Origin: Acidobacteriota bacterium
GTDB lineage: Bacteria > Acidobacteriota > Terriglobia > Terriglobales > SCQP01
Direction: 5' to 3'
DNA length: 64,000 bases
NCBI GenBank assembly: GCA_021789895.1
Contig: JAJYIU010000009.1
Span: forward strand, 56,300 to 120,299
Shown here: piece after piece, positions 49,295 to 59,008 of the stretch
Position numbering within the stretch: position 1 is the stretch's first letter
Layout: every line of letters begins with the position of its first letter
The notes under the pieces: model-generated
The model's database searches: none
Told to the model about the DNA's origin: nothing
The model's input: the letters and a program-made list of their open reading frames with translations, nothing else
Program-made: the position numbers and the translations under genes

Positions 49295-51082
49295 ATGAAC
49301 ACCATGCCGCAGGGATGGCGTGCCGGGCGAGCTTGCAATGCCGCCGGGCGGAATTGGATGCGCCGCTGCCTCGTTCCGCCCGGGCGCTTCCGCGCGCGCG
49401 CGGCCGCCGGGCTGGCGCTGGCGGCGCTGCTGAGCTTGGCACTGGCGGCGCAGGCCCCGCCACCGGCCACGCGCGCGCAGACCATTCTCGATCGCATGGC
49501 CGCCCACGAACAGGCGCTGGCGCAGCGGATGCAAGGCCTGCATCCCCGCCTGGAAGTCTATCTGCAAGATTTCCGCCCTGATCTCGAACTCGGCAGCGTG
49601 CCGGTGAACGACCGCTATTTCCTCGGCCGGCTGGGCTATCGCAAACATCAATTTCAACTGCTCTCGTTTTTGCCGCGGCCGGAAGCGCGCTGGCGGCGCT
49701 GGCTGGGGCCCATCAGCGACAGCCTCACCCGGCCGCTGTTTCGCGGCTGGCAAATGAGCTGGGTCCCCAACGGCTTTGCGCGCATGCTGTTTCCCGATCC
49801 GGATCATTTCGACCGGCAGCATTACCGCTTTCAATTCGTGCGGCGCGGCCTGGCCGGCCATGTCACTTGCTATCTCTTCGATGTCGCCCCGCGCCGGCGT
49901 TTCGCCCGCGGCAGCTTCATGGGCCGGATATGGATCGAGGAGCAAAACGATTTTCTGGTGCGCTACGACGGCGTGCTTTGGGGCAGCGGCTGGACCCGCC
50001 GCTACCTGCATTTCGACGGCTGGCGGGTCAATACCGCTCCGGGCGAGTGGCTGCCGGCTTACATCTACAGCGAAGAGACCGGGATGCATTATGGCTTCGC
50101 CCGCACGCTGCGCTTCCGGGCGCAGATCCGGCTCTGGGGCTACGATCTCAGCCGCGCCGGCAGGCGGGAATCGCTGACCCATATCCGCATCGAAGGGCCG
50201 CAGATCAAGGATCCGCCGCCGCGGGTGCAATTGCGCTCGCCGCAAAGCGCGATGCTGCTGTGGGAGCGGCAAGCGGAAAACAACGTTCTCGACCGGCTGG
50301 AGCGCGCCGGGCTGATCGCCCCGCCGGGCCCGGTGACCCAGGTGCTGGAAAAAGTGGCCGCCAACCTGGTCGTCAGCAACAATCTGCGCCTCAATCCCGG
50401 CCTGCGCTGCCGCGTCCTGCTCACCACGCCGCTCGAGAGCTTCACCATCGGGCACACCATCGTGCTCAGCCGCGGGCTGATCGACACGCTGCCCAGCGAA
50501 CCGGTGTTAGCCGCAATGCTGGCCCACGCGCTGGCGCGCATTCTGCTCGATCAGCAGTTGAATACGCGTTATGCCTTCACCGACCGCATGCTGATCCCGG
50601 ATTCGATGGTGATCCGGCAACTGCATTTTCGCGGCACCGCGCTCGAGGAACAGCAAGCCAACCAGCGCGCCTGGGCGCTGCTCGCGCATTCGCCCTATCG
50701 CGCCCAGTTGGCCAACGCCGGCCTGTATTTGCGCGCCCTGGAAGCCTCCGAAACCGGCCTGCCGCATTTGCTGCGGCCATTGTTCGGGCGCCCCTTTTTC
50801 CATCGCGGCGAGTTGCGCTGGATGCCGAAGTTGGTTTCCATTGCCCAGCCGCTGCAGCCGGACAACTTGAAACAGATTGCCGCCTTGCCCTTGGGCAGCC
50901 GGCTGGCCGTCAATCCCTGGAATGACGAAGTCACGCTGGAAAACCATCGCCCGCTCGAGATCCTCTCGCCGCGCGACAAGATGCCGTTCGAGCTGGCGCC
51001 GCTGTTTCCGGTGATCAGCCCGGCGCCGGCAGTCCAGGCCGCCCAACCCGCCGCGCCGCCGCGGCCGGGAGTGAAGCCATGA
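49295..51082 (+). CDS. M48-like peptidase homologue without zinc motif
   Basis: 595 residues. Signal segment (AAGLALAALLSLALAAQA), a beta-rich N-terminal half of unknown family (residues 60-320), then a region that aligns by eye with periplasmic M48 peptidases: VVSNNLRLNPGL, IVLSRGLIDTLPSEPVLAAMLAHALARILLDQ, and ALEEQQANQRAWALL. The expected HExxH is replaced by H411-A-L-A-R415, so both the catalytic Glu and the second His ligand are gone, and the later E-x-x-A-D motif is also changed. It is probably an inactive scaffold. It starts four bases after the tonB-like stop and overlaps the next gene by four. Confidence 0.75.
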   Translation: MNTMPQGWRAGRACNAAGRNWMRRCLVPPGRFRARAAAGLALAALLSLALAAQAPPPATRAQTILDRMAAHEQALAQRMQGLHPRLEVYLQDFRPDLELGSVPVNDRYFLGRLGYRKHQFQLLSFLPRPEARWRRWLGPISDSLTRPLFRGWQMSWVPNGFARMLFPDPDHFDRQHYRFQFVRRGLAGHVTCYLFDVAPRRRFARGSFMGRIWIEEQNDFLVRYDGVLWGSGWTRRYLHFDGWRVNTAPGEWLPAYIYSEETGMHYGFARTLRFRAQIRLWGYDLSRAGRRESLTHIRIEGPQIKDPPPRVQLRSPQSAMLLWERQAENNVLDRLERAGLIAPPGPVTQVLEKVAANLVVSNNLRLNPGLRCRVLLTTPLESFTIGHTIVLSRGLIDTLPSEPVLAAMLAHALARILLDQQLNTRYAFTDRMLIPDSMVIRQLHFRGTALEEQQANQRAWALLAHSPYRAQLANAGLYLRALEASETGLPHLLRPLFGRPFFHRGELRWMPKLVSIAQPLQPDNLKQIAALPLGSRLAVNPWNDEVTLENHRPLEILSPRDKMPFELAPLFPVISPAPAVQAAQPAAPPRPGVKP

Positions 51083-51519
51083 ACCTGCGCAGCCTTTCCC
51101 TTTTCGCCCTGTTGAATCTGCCGCTGGCGGCCGTTCCGCCGTTGACATCGGCCGCGCCGCCGCTGCGCGCAAGCTGGAGGGCGGCCGCGCCGCGCCGGCT
51201 GCATTTTTTCCGGATTGCGGCTGCGCCGGCCAACTTCGCCGCCGCCGCCAGGCTGGGCTCGAATCCATTCCTGATTCCGCCGCCCGCGGCCCATGCCGCC
51301 GCGCCCGCGGCTTTTCCGCGCATCGCGCCAACATTCGCGCCCGGCCGGCTGGTCCGCCGGCTCGTTGCCGCACCGCCGATTCGCAGCGGCTGGGCGCAAC
51401 TGCATGCGCCGGCCGCTTCCGATGAGCGCGGGCATGGCTTCCCCACCCGCTGGCTGGCCGCCGCCGGCGTAGCAATCGCGGTGATCGGCACGGCGGTGAT
51501 GATCACCGGTTGGCATTGA
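51079..51519 (+). CDS. Small Ala/Pro-rich membrane protein
   Basis: 146 residues. N-terminal signal (SLSLFALLNLPLAAVPPL), a basic Pro/Ala-rich middle, and a C-terminal helix (WLAAAGVAIAVIGTAVMIT) that would anchor it. The start overlaps the upstream stop as ATGA, so it is translationally coupled to the M48-like gene. No family recognised; coupling and codon use support it as real. Confidence 0.6.
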   Translation: MNLRSLSLFALLNLPLAAVPPLTSAAPPLRASWRAAAPRRLHFFRIAAAPANFAAAARLGSNPFLIPPPAAHAAAPAAFPRIAPTFAPGRLVRRLVAAPPIRSGWAQLHAPAASDERGHGFPTRWLAAAGVAIAVIGTAVMITGWH

Positions 51520-51890
51520 TCAAGCGCAAACGCCGGCTGACTCATCCAGGGCAGAAAAAGCAAGCAACTGATTCAGCCCAACACCGCGCACAAATTTTTT
51601 TAAATTGACTGCATTGCCGCCACCTGCCACTGGCCCGGATGGCAGCCACACTGGCAGGCAGGGCGCAGGAAAAGCAATCGGATCATTGAAACATTCACGA
51701 TAAAACAGACCGTTGCGGTTTTAGTTGCGCTAGTGTCATACAACAGTTAAATCCAATTAAATCAGGAGATTGCGCGTGACACTAAACCGCTATTTAGTAC
51801 CGCACTTAGTGTCACAGGCGCGCCCGCAGCCAGGTCTTGCGCAGCTTGCCAAGGGGCTTCGTGGGACTGACGGCAATGGGGTGGCTGCTG
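51520..51890. other. Convergent intergenic region with GTGACACT repeats
   Basis: 371 bases with no gene I can support. It contains a TAGTGTCA half-site (51731-51738) and the 10-bp inverted repeat at 51776-51815, matching the arrangement near 1.2 kb. The 69 bases before the permease stop, read on the minus strand, contain a short open frame ending at the palindrome, with no start or support. Confidence 0.55.
51776..51815. repeat. Inverted repeat GTGACACTAA / TTAGTGTCAC, copy 2
   Basis: Perfect 10-bp arms at 51776-51785 and 51806-51815 with a 20-nt spacer that itself holds ACTAA..TTAGT. Arms are identical to copy 1 at 1179-1217. It lies 75 nt downstream of the stop codon of the minus-strand MacB permease. 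Confidence 0.75.
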
Positions 51891-53111
51891 CTACTCGTAG
51901 CGCAGCGCTTCAATTGGGTCGAGCCGGGCGGCTTTCTGCGCCGGGTAGTAGCCGAAGAAAACGCCGATGGCAACGGAGAAGACGACCGCCACCAGGATGG
52001 AAATGGTCGAGATATCCACTTTCCAGTGAGCCAGCGAAGAAATCAACTTGGAGCCGCCGATGCCGAGCACAATCCCGGTGAAGCCGCCAATCGCGCTCAG
52101 CACCACCGCTTCCAGCAGGAATTGCGTTTGCACGTCTTTTTCGGTGGCGCCGACGGCCATGCGGATGCCGATCTCGCGCGTGCGCTCGGTAACCGAGACC
52201 AGCATGATATTCATAATGCCGATGCCGCCGACCAGCAGCGAGACCGAGGCGATAGAAGCCAGCAGCAGGGTCATGATGTGGCCGGTCGCCGCGGCGGTAT
52301 TCTCGATATCGGCCAGGTTGCGGACGGCAAAATCATTCATCTGGCCGGGCAGTATGCGATGCCGGACATGCAGCAGGTCGGTGATCTGCTGCTGCGCCGC
52401 GGTCGAGGCCTGGCGGGAAACGGCCTCGGCGATAATCAATTGCACCCAGTTCTGGCCGGTGATTTTTTTCTGCATCGTGGTGTAGGGGATCACGATCAGA
52501 TCATCCTGATCGTGGCCTTCATTGGCCGATTCCCCCTTCGACTGCAGCGTGCCGACCACCTTGAACGGCAGATTGCCGATTTGCAGGGTTTTACCGAGCG
52601 GGTTGGTATAGGGAAACAGGTTTTCGACCACGGTGTTGCCCAGCACGGCGACATTGTCGGCAAGCTCGACTTCCTGATCGGTGAAGGGGCCGCCTAAAGC
52701 GAACTGCCAATTCCGGATGGGGAAAAAAGCCGGCTCGGTGCCGACGATGTTGGTGGCCCAGTTGTTGTTCCCGTAGATGACCTGTTTGCGGCTCTGGCAC
52801 TGCACCGCGGCGGCTTTGACCGTAGGCACGAGATGGAGAATGGCCTGCTCGTCCTGATGGGTGAGGGTTTTCACCGCCCACCAGCCAAAATTGACGGCGC
52901 CGGCCTGGTGGCTGCCGGCAATCACGAACAGCATGTTGGTGCCGAGCGAGGCCAATTGTTCCTGCACCTGTTCATTGGCGCCCTGGCCGACGGCGACCAT
53001 GGCGATCACCGCGGCGACGCCGATGATGATGCCGAGCATGGTCAGCGCGGAGCGCATTTTATTCCGCCGCAAGGCGCGCCCGGCGATGCGCAGGATGGAG
53101 AGGAGATCCAT
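51891..53111 (-). CDS. ABC transporter permease, MacB type
   Basis: 406 residues with the four-helix MacB topology: helix 1 around RSALTMLGIIIGVAAVIAMVAVG, a periplasmic core domain (about 45-270), then three helices at the C-terminus (IASVSLLVGGIGIMNIMLV, ETRTREIGIRMAVGATEKDV just after it as the cytoplasmic coupling loop, ending IEALRYE). It forms the membrane part of a MacAB-type efflux pump, exporting from the periplasm to an outer-membrane channel. Three bases separate it from the ATPase gene. Confidence 0.93.
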   Translation of the reverse strand: MDLLSILRIAGRALRRNKMRSALTMLGIIIGVAAVIAMVAVGQGANEQVQEQLASLGTNMLFVIAGSHQAGAVNFGWWAVKTLTHQDEQAILHLVPTVKAAAVQCQSRKQVIYGNNNWATNIVGTEPAFFPIRNWQFALGGPFTDQEVELADNVAVLGNTVVENLFPYTNPLGKTLQIGNLPFKVVGTLQSKGESANEGHDQDDLIVIPYTTMQKKITGQNWVQLIIAEAVSRQASTAAQQQITDLLHVRHRILPGQMNDFAVRNLADIENTAAATGHIMTLLLASIASVSLLVGGIGIMNIMLVSVTERTREIGIRMAVGATEKDVQTQFLLEAVVLSAIGGFTGIVLGIGGSKLISSLAHWKVDISTISILVAVVFSVAIGVFFGYYPAQKAARLDPIEALRYE

Positions 53112-53114
53112 AAT

Positions 53115-53930
53115 TCAGTCCTGATTTTCCTCGCTCTCGCCGTCCACCAGGGGCAAGGTGGGCAGCACCTCGGCGGCGATGGCGCGCTCGGCCACGGGTT
53201 CATCGCGGCGAATGCGCCCATCGCGGAAGGTGATGACGCGGCGGGCGTAGCGCGAAATATCGGGCTCGTGCGTCACCAGCACCAGGGTGATGCCCTGCTC
53301 GGCATTGAGGCGCTGAAAAATATCCATGATCTCGACGCTGGTGCGGCTGTCGAGGTTGCCGGTGGGTTCATCGGCGAGCAAAATGGCGGGGCGATTCATC
53401 AGGCCGCGGGCAATGGCGACGCGCTGCTGCTGTCCGCCCGAAAGCTGGCTGGGGAAATGATGCTCGCGGTTGGCCAGACCGACCAGCGCCAGCACTTCAT
53501 GCGCCCGCTTCAGCCGGTCTTCCGGTTTCATGTGGGCGTAGAGCGCCGGCAGCTCGACATTTTCCAGCGCGGTGGTGCGCGACAGCAGGTTGAAGCCCTG
53601 AAAAACGAAGCCGATCTTGCGGTTGCGGATGCGGGCCAGCGCGATTTTGTCGAGCTGGGATACGTCCGTGCCCTCGAGGAAATACGATCCGCGCGTGGGC
53701 CGGTCGAGGCAGCCGAGCAGGTTCATGAAGGTGCTTTTTCCGCTGCCGGAAGCGCCCATGATCGCCACGAACTCGCCCGGCGAGATCGTGACATCGATTC
53801 CGCGCAAGGCATGCACCTGCACTTCGCCCAGGTCGTAGGTTTTATGAACGCCGTGGAACTCGATCTGCGGCCGGGCGGCATCCGCGGTAGACAGCGGCGA
53901 GGAACCGGCGAGGGGGGCGGCGGAGGTCAT
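53115..53930 (-). CDS. ABC transporter ATPase of the MacB/LolD class
   Basis: 271 residues from the ATG at 53930. Walker A is GASGSGKST, the Q-loop region FVFQGFNLL, the signature [14 protein letters not shown], Walker [13 protein letters not shown], and the H-loop in VTHEP. It is separate from the permease, unlike E. coli MacB where both are fused. The start lies four bases after the adaptor gene's stop codon; the longer frame to 54017 would overlap that gene. Confidence 0.95.
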   Translation of the reverse strand: MTSAAPLAGSSPLSTADAARPQIEFHGVHKTYDLGEVQVHALRGIDVTISPGEFVAIMGASGSGKSTFMNLLGCLDRPTRGSYFLEGTDVSQLDKIALARIRNRKIGFVFQGFNLLSRTTALENVELPALYAHMKPEDRLKRAHEVLALVGLANREHHFPSQLSGGQQQRVAIARGLMNRPAILLADEPTGNLDSRTSVEIMDIFQRLNAEQGITLVLVTHEPDISRYARRVITFRDGRIRRDEPVAERAIAAEVLPTLPLVDGESEENQD

Positions 53931-53934
53931 GGGC

Positions 53935-55437
53935 TTAGAAGCGGCGCCGGCCGCCGAAGGGCGAACTCGAGCTGCTGGGCAGCAATTCGCCAATGATGAT
54001 TTTGTCGCCGGGCGCAAGCGATCCCTTTATCACCCGTTCGACGGCGGTGTCGGTGAAATCGGTGATACCGGTGCGGATCATCACCGGAATCAGGCTCTTT
54101 TTCGGTCCCAGCTTCCAGATCACCGCGGTGGAGGAAGCGGTGCTGGTGACCGCCGGCTGCTCGCCGGGGCGAGGCCCCTGCGGGCGGGCGTTGCCTCCGG
54201 GGCGGGGATCGGCATGGCCGCCGCGGCCGCCAAAACCATGCACCGCAGCACCGGCGCCCCCGCGACGCGACTTGCCGCCGCTTTGGCTGATGCCATATTG
54301 CGCCAGCAAGGCATGCACCTGCGCGCCGGGAAGAGGCGGATGGAAGCTTAAAGCGGTATTCGGTACCAGCAGCCGGTCATGCGCCTCGGCCACCGGGATG
54401 CGTATATAAGCCGTCATGCCGGGAAATACGCGGTTGCCGGGATTGTTGAAATCCACGATGGTGTCGTACTCGACTACGTTCTGCACGGTCGTAGCGTTCA
54501 TGCGCACCTGCGCAATGCGGCCATGAAAGACCTGGTTGGGGAATGCGTCCACCGTAAATTGCGCCGGATCGCCGACCTTCAATCGTCCCACGTCGCTCTC
54601 GTCGGTTTGCACGTCCACGTACATCTTGCTCAAATCCTGCGCGATCGTGAACAGCGTCGGGGTCTGGAACGAGGCGGCCACGGTCTGGCCGATTTCCACC
54701 GCCCGGTTCACCACCACGCCGTCAATCGGCGAGTAAATCCGGCAATAGCCCAGATTGGTGCGCGCGATGCGCAGCACCGCTTGCTGCTGCTTGACCTGGG
54801 CTTGGGCCTGCAGCAACTGGGCCTGGGCGGACTTGATTTGAGCGATCGCCTGATCGTAACCGGCTTGCGCGGCCTGCACCGCGGCGAGATCGCCCTGATA
54901 GGTGGCCACCACCTGATCGCGCTGCTGCGCGGAAATAATGCCTTGCTTGTAGAGCGGCAACTCGCGCTCGTAATCCAGCCGCGCCTGGCTGAGGCCGGCC
55001 TTGGCCTGCGCCACGCCCGCTTTTTTCGAGACTGCCGCCTGCTGATCCACCTGGATCGTCGCCGAGAGCGCCTGGACATTGGCGCGGGTGTTGGCCAGAT
55101 TGGCTTCGTCCTGGCGGACGGTATTTTCGTAGATGGTGGGATCAATTTCGGCCAGCAACTGCCCTTTTTTCACATGGGAGTTGAAGTCCACGTACAGTTT
55201 GACGATGCGCCCGGAAATCTGTGACCCCACCAGCACCGTGGTCAGCGCGGTCACCGTGCCGGTGGCCTGCACGATCGAAGTCAGGTTGCCGCGTCGGACA
55301 TTGGCGGTAAAAATCTGCGCCTGCGCCTTGGCAGTCATTCGGTGTATGCCCCAGCCGCCGACCAGGATCACAATCAGAATCCCCGCCTGTACCGAGCGGC
55401 TCCGGAGCAATTTTTTGATATTCAGTTTCATTTCCAT
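53935..55437 (-). CDS. MacA-type periplasmic adaptor
   Basis: 500 residues. N-terminal membrane anchor ([17 protein letters not shown]), biotinyl-lipoyl-like half motifs ([25 protein letters not shown] and [16 protein letters not shown]), an alpha-helical hairpin between them (about 110-215, heptad-rich with Gln and Ala), beta-barrel domains, then a Gly/Arg-rich insert (about 390-440) not typical of MacA. It connects the inner-membrane ABC transporter to an outer-membrane factor, which is not encoded here. First gene of the operon. Confidence 0.92.
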   Translation of the reverse strand: MEMKLNIKKLLRSRSVQAGILIVILVGGWGIHRMTAKAQAQIFTANVRRGNLTSIVQATGTVTALTTVLVGSQISGRIVKLYVDFNSHVKKGQLLAEIDPTIYENTVRQDEANLANTRANVQALSATIQVDQQAAVSKKAGVAQAKAGLSQARLDYERELPLYKQGIISAQQRDQVVATYQGDLAAVQAAQAGYDQAIAQIKSAQAQLLQAQAQVKQQQAVLRIARTNLGYCRIYSPIDGVVVNRAVEIGQTVAASFQTPTLFTIAQDLSKMYVDVQTDESDVGRLKVGDPAQFTVDAFPNQVFHGRIAQVRMNATTVQNVVEYDTIVDFNNPGNRVFPGMTAYIRIPVAEAHDRLLVPNTALSFHPPLPGAQVHALLAQYGISQSGGKSRRGGAGAAVHGFGGRGGHADPRPGGNARPQGPRPGEQPAVTSTASSTAVIWKLGPKKSLIPVMIRTGITDFTDTAVERVIKGSLAPGDKIIIGELLPSSSSSPFGGRRRF

Positions 55438-55662
55438 GGCATCGCAACCCGCCGGGCGAAAGCCGGCAAAGGCCGGCCCAACCGCGTACTATCCCCTCTA
55501 ACGCTGGCGAAGTGCCAGGGGTTACATCCACTAAGCCGCAAGCAGGAAACGGAAGGCCAGGCCCTGCTTTTCCTCTATCATACTGATGTAGCTGCGGAAG
55601 CCTGCCTTCGTCTGCAAACGCCGTGGAAGACTCCGGCACGCCCGCCGCCAATTCGTTCTTTT
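55438..55662. other. Divergent region between macA-like and bioB-bioF genes
   Basis: 225 bases with no gene. I looked for a BirA-type operator (two TTGTAAAC half-sites) and did not see one. TTTTCC and TATCAT near 55568-55580 could be a weak promoter for the biotin operon. Confidence 0.4.
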
Positions 55663-57909
55663 ATGTCCACTATTACCGACATCTCCGGCATTGCCGGCTT
55701 TCAACCTGGCAGCCGCCAACCTTCCCGGGCGGCCTCAACGCCCACCCTGGCCGAGGTCGAGGCCGTGTATCGCCGGCCCTTACTGGACCTGATCGAGCAG
55801 GCGCACGCCATACACCGCGAATTTCATCCCGAGGGCGAAGTCCAGCTCTGCCAGTTGCTCTCCATCAAGACCGGAGGCTGCCCGGAAGATTGCGCCTATT
55901 GCCCGCAAAGCGCGCATTATCAAACCGGGGTCAAGGCCGAGGCCCTGCTCGATGCCGCCACGGTCCTGGACGAAGCCCGGCGGGCGCGGCAGGAAGGAGC
56001 GACCCGCTTTTGCATGGGCGCCGCCTGGCGGCAGGCGAAGGCAGGGGCTGATTTCGAGCGGGTGCTGGAAATCGTGCGCGGCGTCGCCGGGCTGGGGCTG
56101 GAAGTTTGCTGCACGCTGGGAATGCTCAACCCAGAGCAGGCCAGGCGGCTGGCCGAAGCCGGATTAACCGCCTACAACCACAATCTGGACACCTCGCCGG
56201 AATTCTACGACCGCATCATCAGCACCCGGCAATATGAAGACCGGCTGGCAACGCTGGCCCATGTCCGCGACGCCGGCCTCCAGGTCTGCTGCGGCGGGAT
56301 TCTGGGCCTGGGCGAGAGCGAGTCCGATCGCATACGCCTGCTGCAGGTGCTGGCGTCCCTGCCGGCGCCGCCGGAATCGGTACCGATCAACGCGCTGGTG
56401 CCGGTGGCGGGAACGCCGTTGGAGCGGCAGCCGCCGGTCGAGCCGCTGGAGATGGTGCGAATGATCGCCGCCGCGCGCATCTTGATGCCGCGTTCCAAGG
56501 TACGGCTCAGCGCGGGGCGGCTGGAACTCACCGACGAAGCCCAGACCCTGTGCTTTTACGCCGGCGCCAATTCGATTTTCATGGGCGAAAAGCTGCTGAC
56601 TACGCCCAATCCCGTGCCGGACAGGGATTTAGACTTGCTGCGGCGGCTGGGGTTGCGCCCCGAGCCTCCCCACCGCCACGGCGAGCCGCCGCGTTCTGCC
56701 GCGGCACCCGCGCCCGGAACCGGCAGCGCCATCACGGCGGCCGAAGCGGAAATGGAAGCCGAACTGGCCCGGCTGGAGGCGCAAAGCCGGCGGCGGCGGC
56801 TAGCGCCGGCGGCCGGCGAAGATTTTTGTTCGAACGATTATCTTGGCCTGGCCGACCATGCCGGCATACGGCAGCGCATGCTGGCCGCGCTCGGCCCGGG
56901 CGCGCGGCTGGGTTCGGGCGGATCGCGGCTGGTGCGCGGCAATGCGGCGGAATTTGAGCGCCTGGAGGCGCGCATGGCCGCGTTTTGCGGCGCCGAAGCC
57001 GCGTTGTTGTTCCCCTCCGGCTACGCCGCCAATATCGGACTGCTGAGCGCGATTGCGCGCCCCGGGGATGTCTTTTTCTCCGACGCCCTCAATCATGCCA
57101 GCCTGATTGACGGCATGCGGCTTTCCGGCGCCGAGCGGCGCGTCTTCCCGCATCTCGATCTGCACGCGCTGGAAAGCCTGCTCCGCCGCCCGGTTCCAGC
57201 CGGCGGGCGGCGCTGGATCGTGGTCGAATCGTTGTATAGCATGGAGGGCGACCGCGCCCCGCTTGCCGCCCTGGCCAAACTTGCGCGGCAGCATGGCGCG
57301 GCGCTGATCGTGGATGAAGCGCACGCCACCGGCATCCTGGGCGGAAATGGCGAAGGCGGGGTGGCGGAAGCCGGCATCGCCGAGGCCGTGCTGGCGCGGG
57401 TTCATCCCTGCGGCAAAGCCGTCGGCGCCGCCGGAGCATTCGTTTGCGGCTCGCGCACCTTGTGCGAATGGCTTGTGAACCGGGCGCGGCCTTTCATATA
57501 CACTACCGCCCCGCCCCCCTGGCTGGCGGTGCAATTAGATGCCGCCCTGGATGTCATCCAAAACGAGCCCTGGCGCCGCCAGCGGGTGAAAGCACTGGCG
57601 GCGGAGCTGCGCGCCGCGCTGCATCAAAGCGGCTGCCGGCTGGCCGACGATCATTCCCCCGGGCGCGACCCGGAATCGCCGATCGTGGCGGTGCTGTTCG
57701 GCCCGGATCAGGCCGCGGTCGCGGCCGAGCGGCAGCTTGCCGCCGCCGGCTTCGATTGCCGTGCCATACGCCCGCCCACCGTCCCGGAAGGCAGCGCCCG
57801 GCTGCGCCTCAGCGTGCACGCCACGCATACGCCGGCCATGCTGGCGCGGCTGGCGGACGAGCTGCGCCGCTGCCTGCCTCTGCCGCCGAGCCACCACCCG
57901 CCCTCCTAA
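55663..57909 (+). CDS. bioB-bioF: Biotin synthase fused to 8-amino-7-oxononanoate synthase (BioB-BioF)
   Basis: 748 residues in one frame without a stop. Residues about 30-345 are a complete biotin synthase: the radical-SAM motif CPEDCAYC (C73, C77, C80), the 2Fe-2S ligands in [15 protein letters not shown] and QVCCGG, and VRLSAGR. A linker rich in Pro and Ala (about 346-362) leads to a complete BioF (about 363-748): [33 protein letters not shown] and the PLP lysine K585 in HPCGKAVG. It would make 7-keto-8-aminopelargonate from pimeloyl-ACP and insert the sulfur at the last step. An in-frame ATG at 56752 has no clear Shine-Dalgarno. Confidence 0.92.
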   Translation: MSTITDISGIAGFQPGSRQPSRAASTPTLAEVEAVYRRPLLDLIEQAHAIHREFHPEGEVQLCQLLSIKTGGCPEDCAYCPQSAHYQTGVKAEALLDAATVLDEARRARQEGATRFCMGAAWRQAKAGADFERVLEIVRGVAGLGLEVCCTLGMLNPEQARRLAEAGLTAYNHNLDTSPEFYDRIISTRQYEDRLATLAHVRDAGLQVCCGGILGLGESESDRIRLLQVLASLPAPPESVPINALVPVAGTPLERQPPVEPLEMVRMIAAARILMPRSKVRLSAGRLELTDEAQTLCFYAGANSIFMGEKLLTTPNPVPDRDLDLLRRLGLRPEPPHRHGEPPRSAAAPAPGTGSAITAAEAEMEAELARLEAQSRRRRLAPAAGEDFCSNDYLGLADHAGIRQRMLAALGPGARLGSGGSRLVRGNAAEFERLEARMAAFCGAEAALLFPSGYAANIGLLSAIARPGDVFFSDALNHASLIDGMRLSGAERRVFPHLDLHALESLLRRPVPAGGRRWIVVESLYSMEGDRAPLAALAKLARQHGAALIVDEAHATGILGGNGEGGVAEAGIAEAVLARVHPCGKAVGAAGAFVCGSRTLCEWLVNRARPFIYTTAPPPWLAVQLDAALDVIQNEPWRRQRVKALAAELRAALHQSGCRLADDHSPGRDPESPIVAVLFGPDQAAVAAERQLAAAGFDCRAIRPPTVPEGSARLRLSVHATHTPAMLARLADELRRCLPLPPSHHPPS

Positions 57910-57913
57910 GCTT

Positions 57914-59008
57914 ATGAAACACCGTTGGATTCCGTTGCTGCTGCTCACCCTGGTGATTCCGGCGCGGCCTGCCCAGGCCCAGGCGCCGCCCGCCGGCGCC
58001 CAAGCCGCCAATCTGGTCTTCATTCCCGCAACCGATCCGGCCTTCAACTACATTGGCCGCTGGGGCGAGTTGAACACCTCGCGCGGGCCGGCCATGGCGA
58101 CGGTGAATTCCAGTTCCCAAGCCTCTATCCGCTTCAGCGGAGATCGCGTCTATGGCGACTTCGACGTCCGCCATGTGGCCTTCCTGGCGCAGCTTGAAGT
58201 TCGCGTGGACGGCGGACGTCGGCGGCTGATCACCATTGATCGCCGCCGCCTCCTTCTCTGCCAGGGCCTTTCCGCCGGCGAGCATCTACTGGATCTGGTG
58301 GTGAAGGACGTGGACGAGCGCGGCAACCGCTGGTTTCCGCCTTTTGCCAGTGCCGTTGTCTTCGAGGGACTGGAGGTCGGCCCCGCGGGGCGCGTGGCCG
58401 CGCCTGCGATGCTGCCCGCGCCCACGCTGGCTTTTTTCGGCGACTCGATTACGCAAGGCGTGCGCGTGGTGGGCATGCAGATCGGCGTGGCCGGCTCCAA
58501 TGCGCTCGAAAGCTACGCCTGGCTCTGCGGCGAGGCGCTGCACACCCGGCATTACCAGGTCGCGTTCGGCCGTCAGGGCGTGCTGCGCACCGGCAATGGA
58601 GAGGTTCCGCCCGCCACCTTATCCTTCGGCTGGAACTTTGCCGGCTCGGTCGCGAATGAGCCCGCGCCCGATTTCCTGGTCATCAACCAGGGCACCAACG
58701 ACGGCCGTTATCCGCCGCGGGAATATCTGCAGGCCATGCTCGGCTACCTGCGCGAGATACGGGCATATTACCCGCATGCGAAAATTTTCGTTCTGCGGCC
58801 CTTTGGGGGATTCCATGCGGCCGCTGCGGAGCAGGCGGTCAAGCTGACCCACGATGTCAACGTGCATTATGTGGATACCACCGGCTGGCTGAAAAAGGGC
58901 GACTTCCGCGACGGCGTGCATCCCAATCGCCGCGGCTCGCAAATCGCCTCCCGGCGCCTGGCCGCGGTGCTCGCCCCCTATATTCGCGCCTGGACGCCGC
59001 AACCGTGA
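57914..59008 (+). CDS. Secreted SGNH/GDSL hydrolase (CE2-like esterase)
   Basis: 364 residues. Signal peptide (RWIPLLLLTLVIPARPAQA), an N-terminal jelly-roll of the CE2 type (about 30-145), then an SGNH domain: block I FFGDSITQG with the nucleophile Ser, block III NQGTND, and block V DGVHPN with Asp and His. CE2 enzymes deacetylate xylan and similar glycans. It starts 4 bp after the BioB-BioF stop and its stop overlaps the bioD start (GTGA), so it sits inside the biotin operon, although export makes a role on cytosolic pimeloyl-ACP ester doubtful. Confidence 0.85.
   Translation: MKHRWIPLLLLTLVIPARPAQAQAPPAGAQAANLVFIPATDPAFNYIGRWGELNTSRGPAMATVNSSSQASIRFSGDRVYGDFDVRHVAFLAQLEVRVDGGRRRLITIDRRRLLLCQGLSAGEHLLDLVVKDVDERGNRWFPPFASAVVFEGLEVGPAGRVAAPAMLPAPTLAFFGDSITQGVRVVGMQIGVAGSNALESYAWLCGEALHTRHYQVAFGRQGVLRTGNGEVPPATLSFGWNFAGSVANEPAPDFLVINQGTNDGRYPPREYLQAMLGYLREIRAYYPHAKIFVLRPFGGFHAAAAEQAVKLTHDVNVHYVDTTGWLKKGDFRDGVHPNRRGSQIASRRLAAVLAPYIRAWTPQP

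Noticed and set aside
51770..52081. 103-codon plus-strand frame starting near the palindrome
   Set aside because: Starts at a TTG in the repeat and runs antisense to the MacB permease end; no similarity.
55342..55662. N-terminal extension of BioB-BioF by 107 codons
   Set aside because: It would overlap the macA-like gene start, has no similarity to BioB, and MSTITDIS at 55663 fits the family's length.
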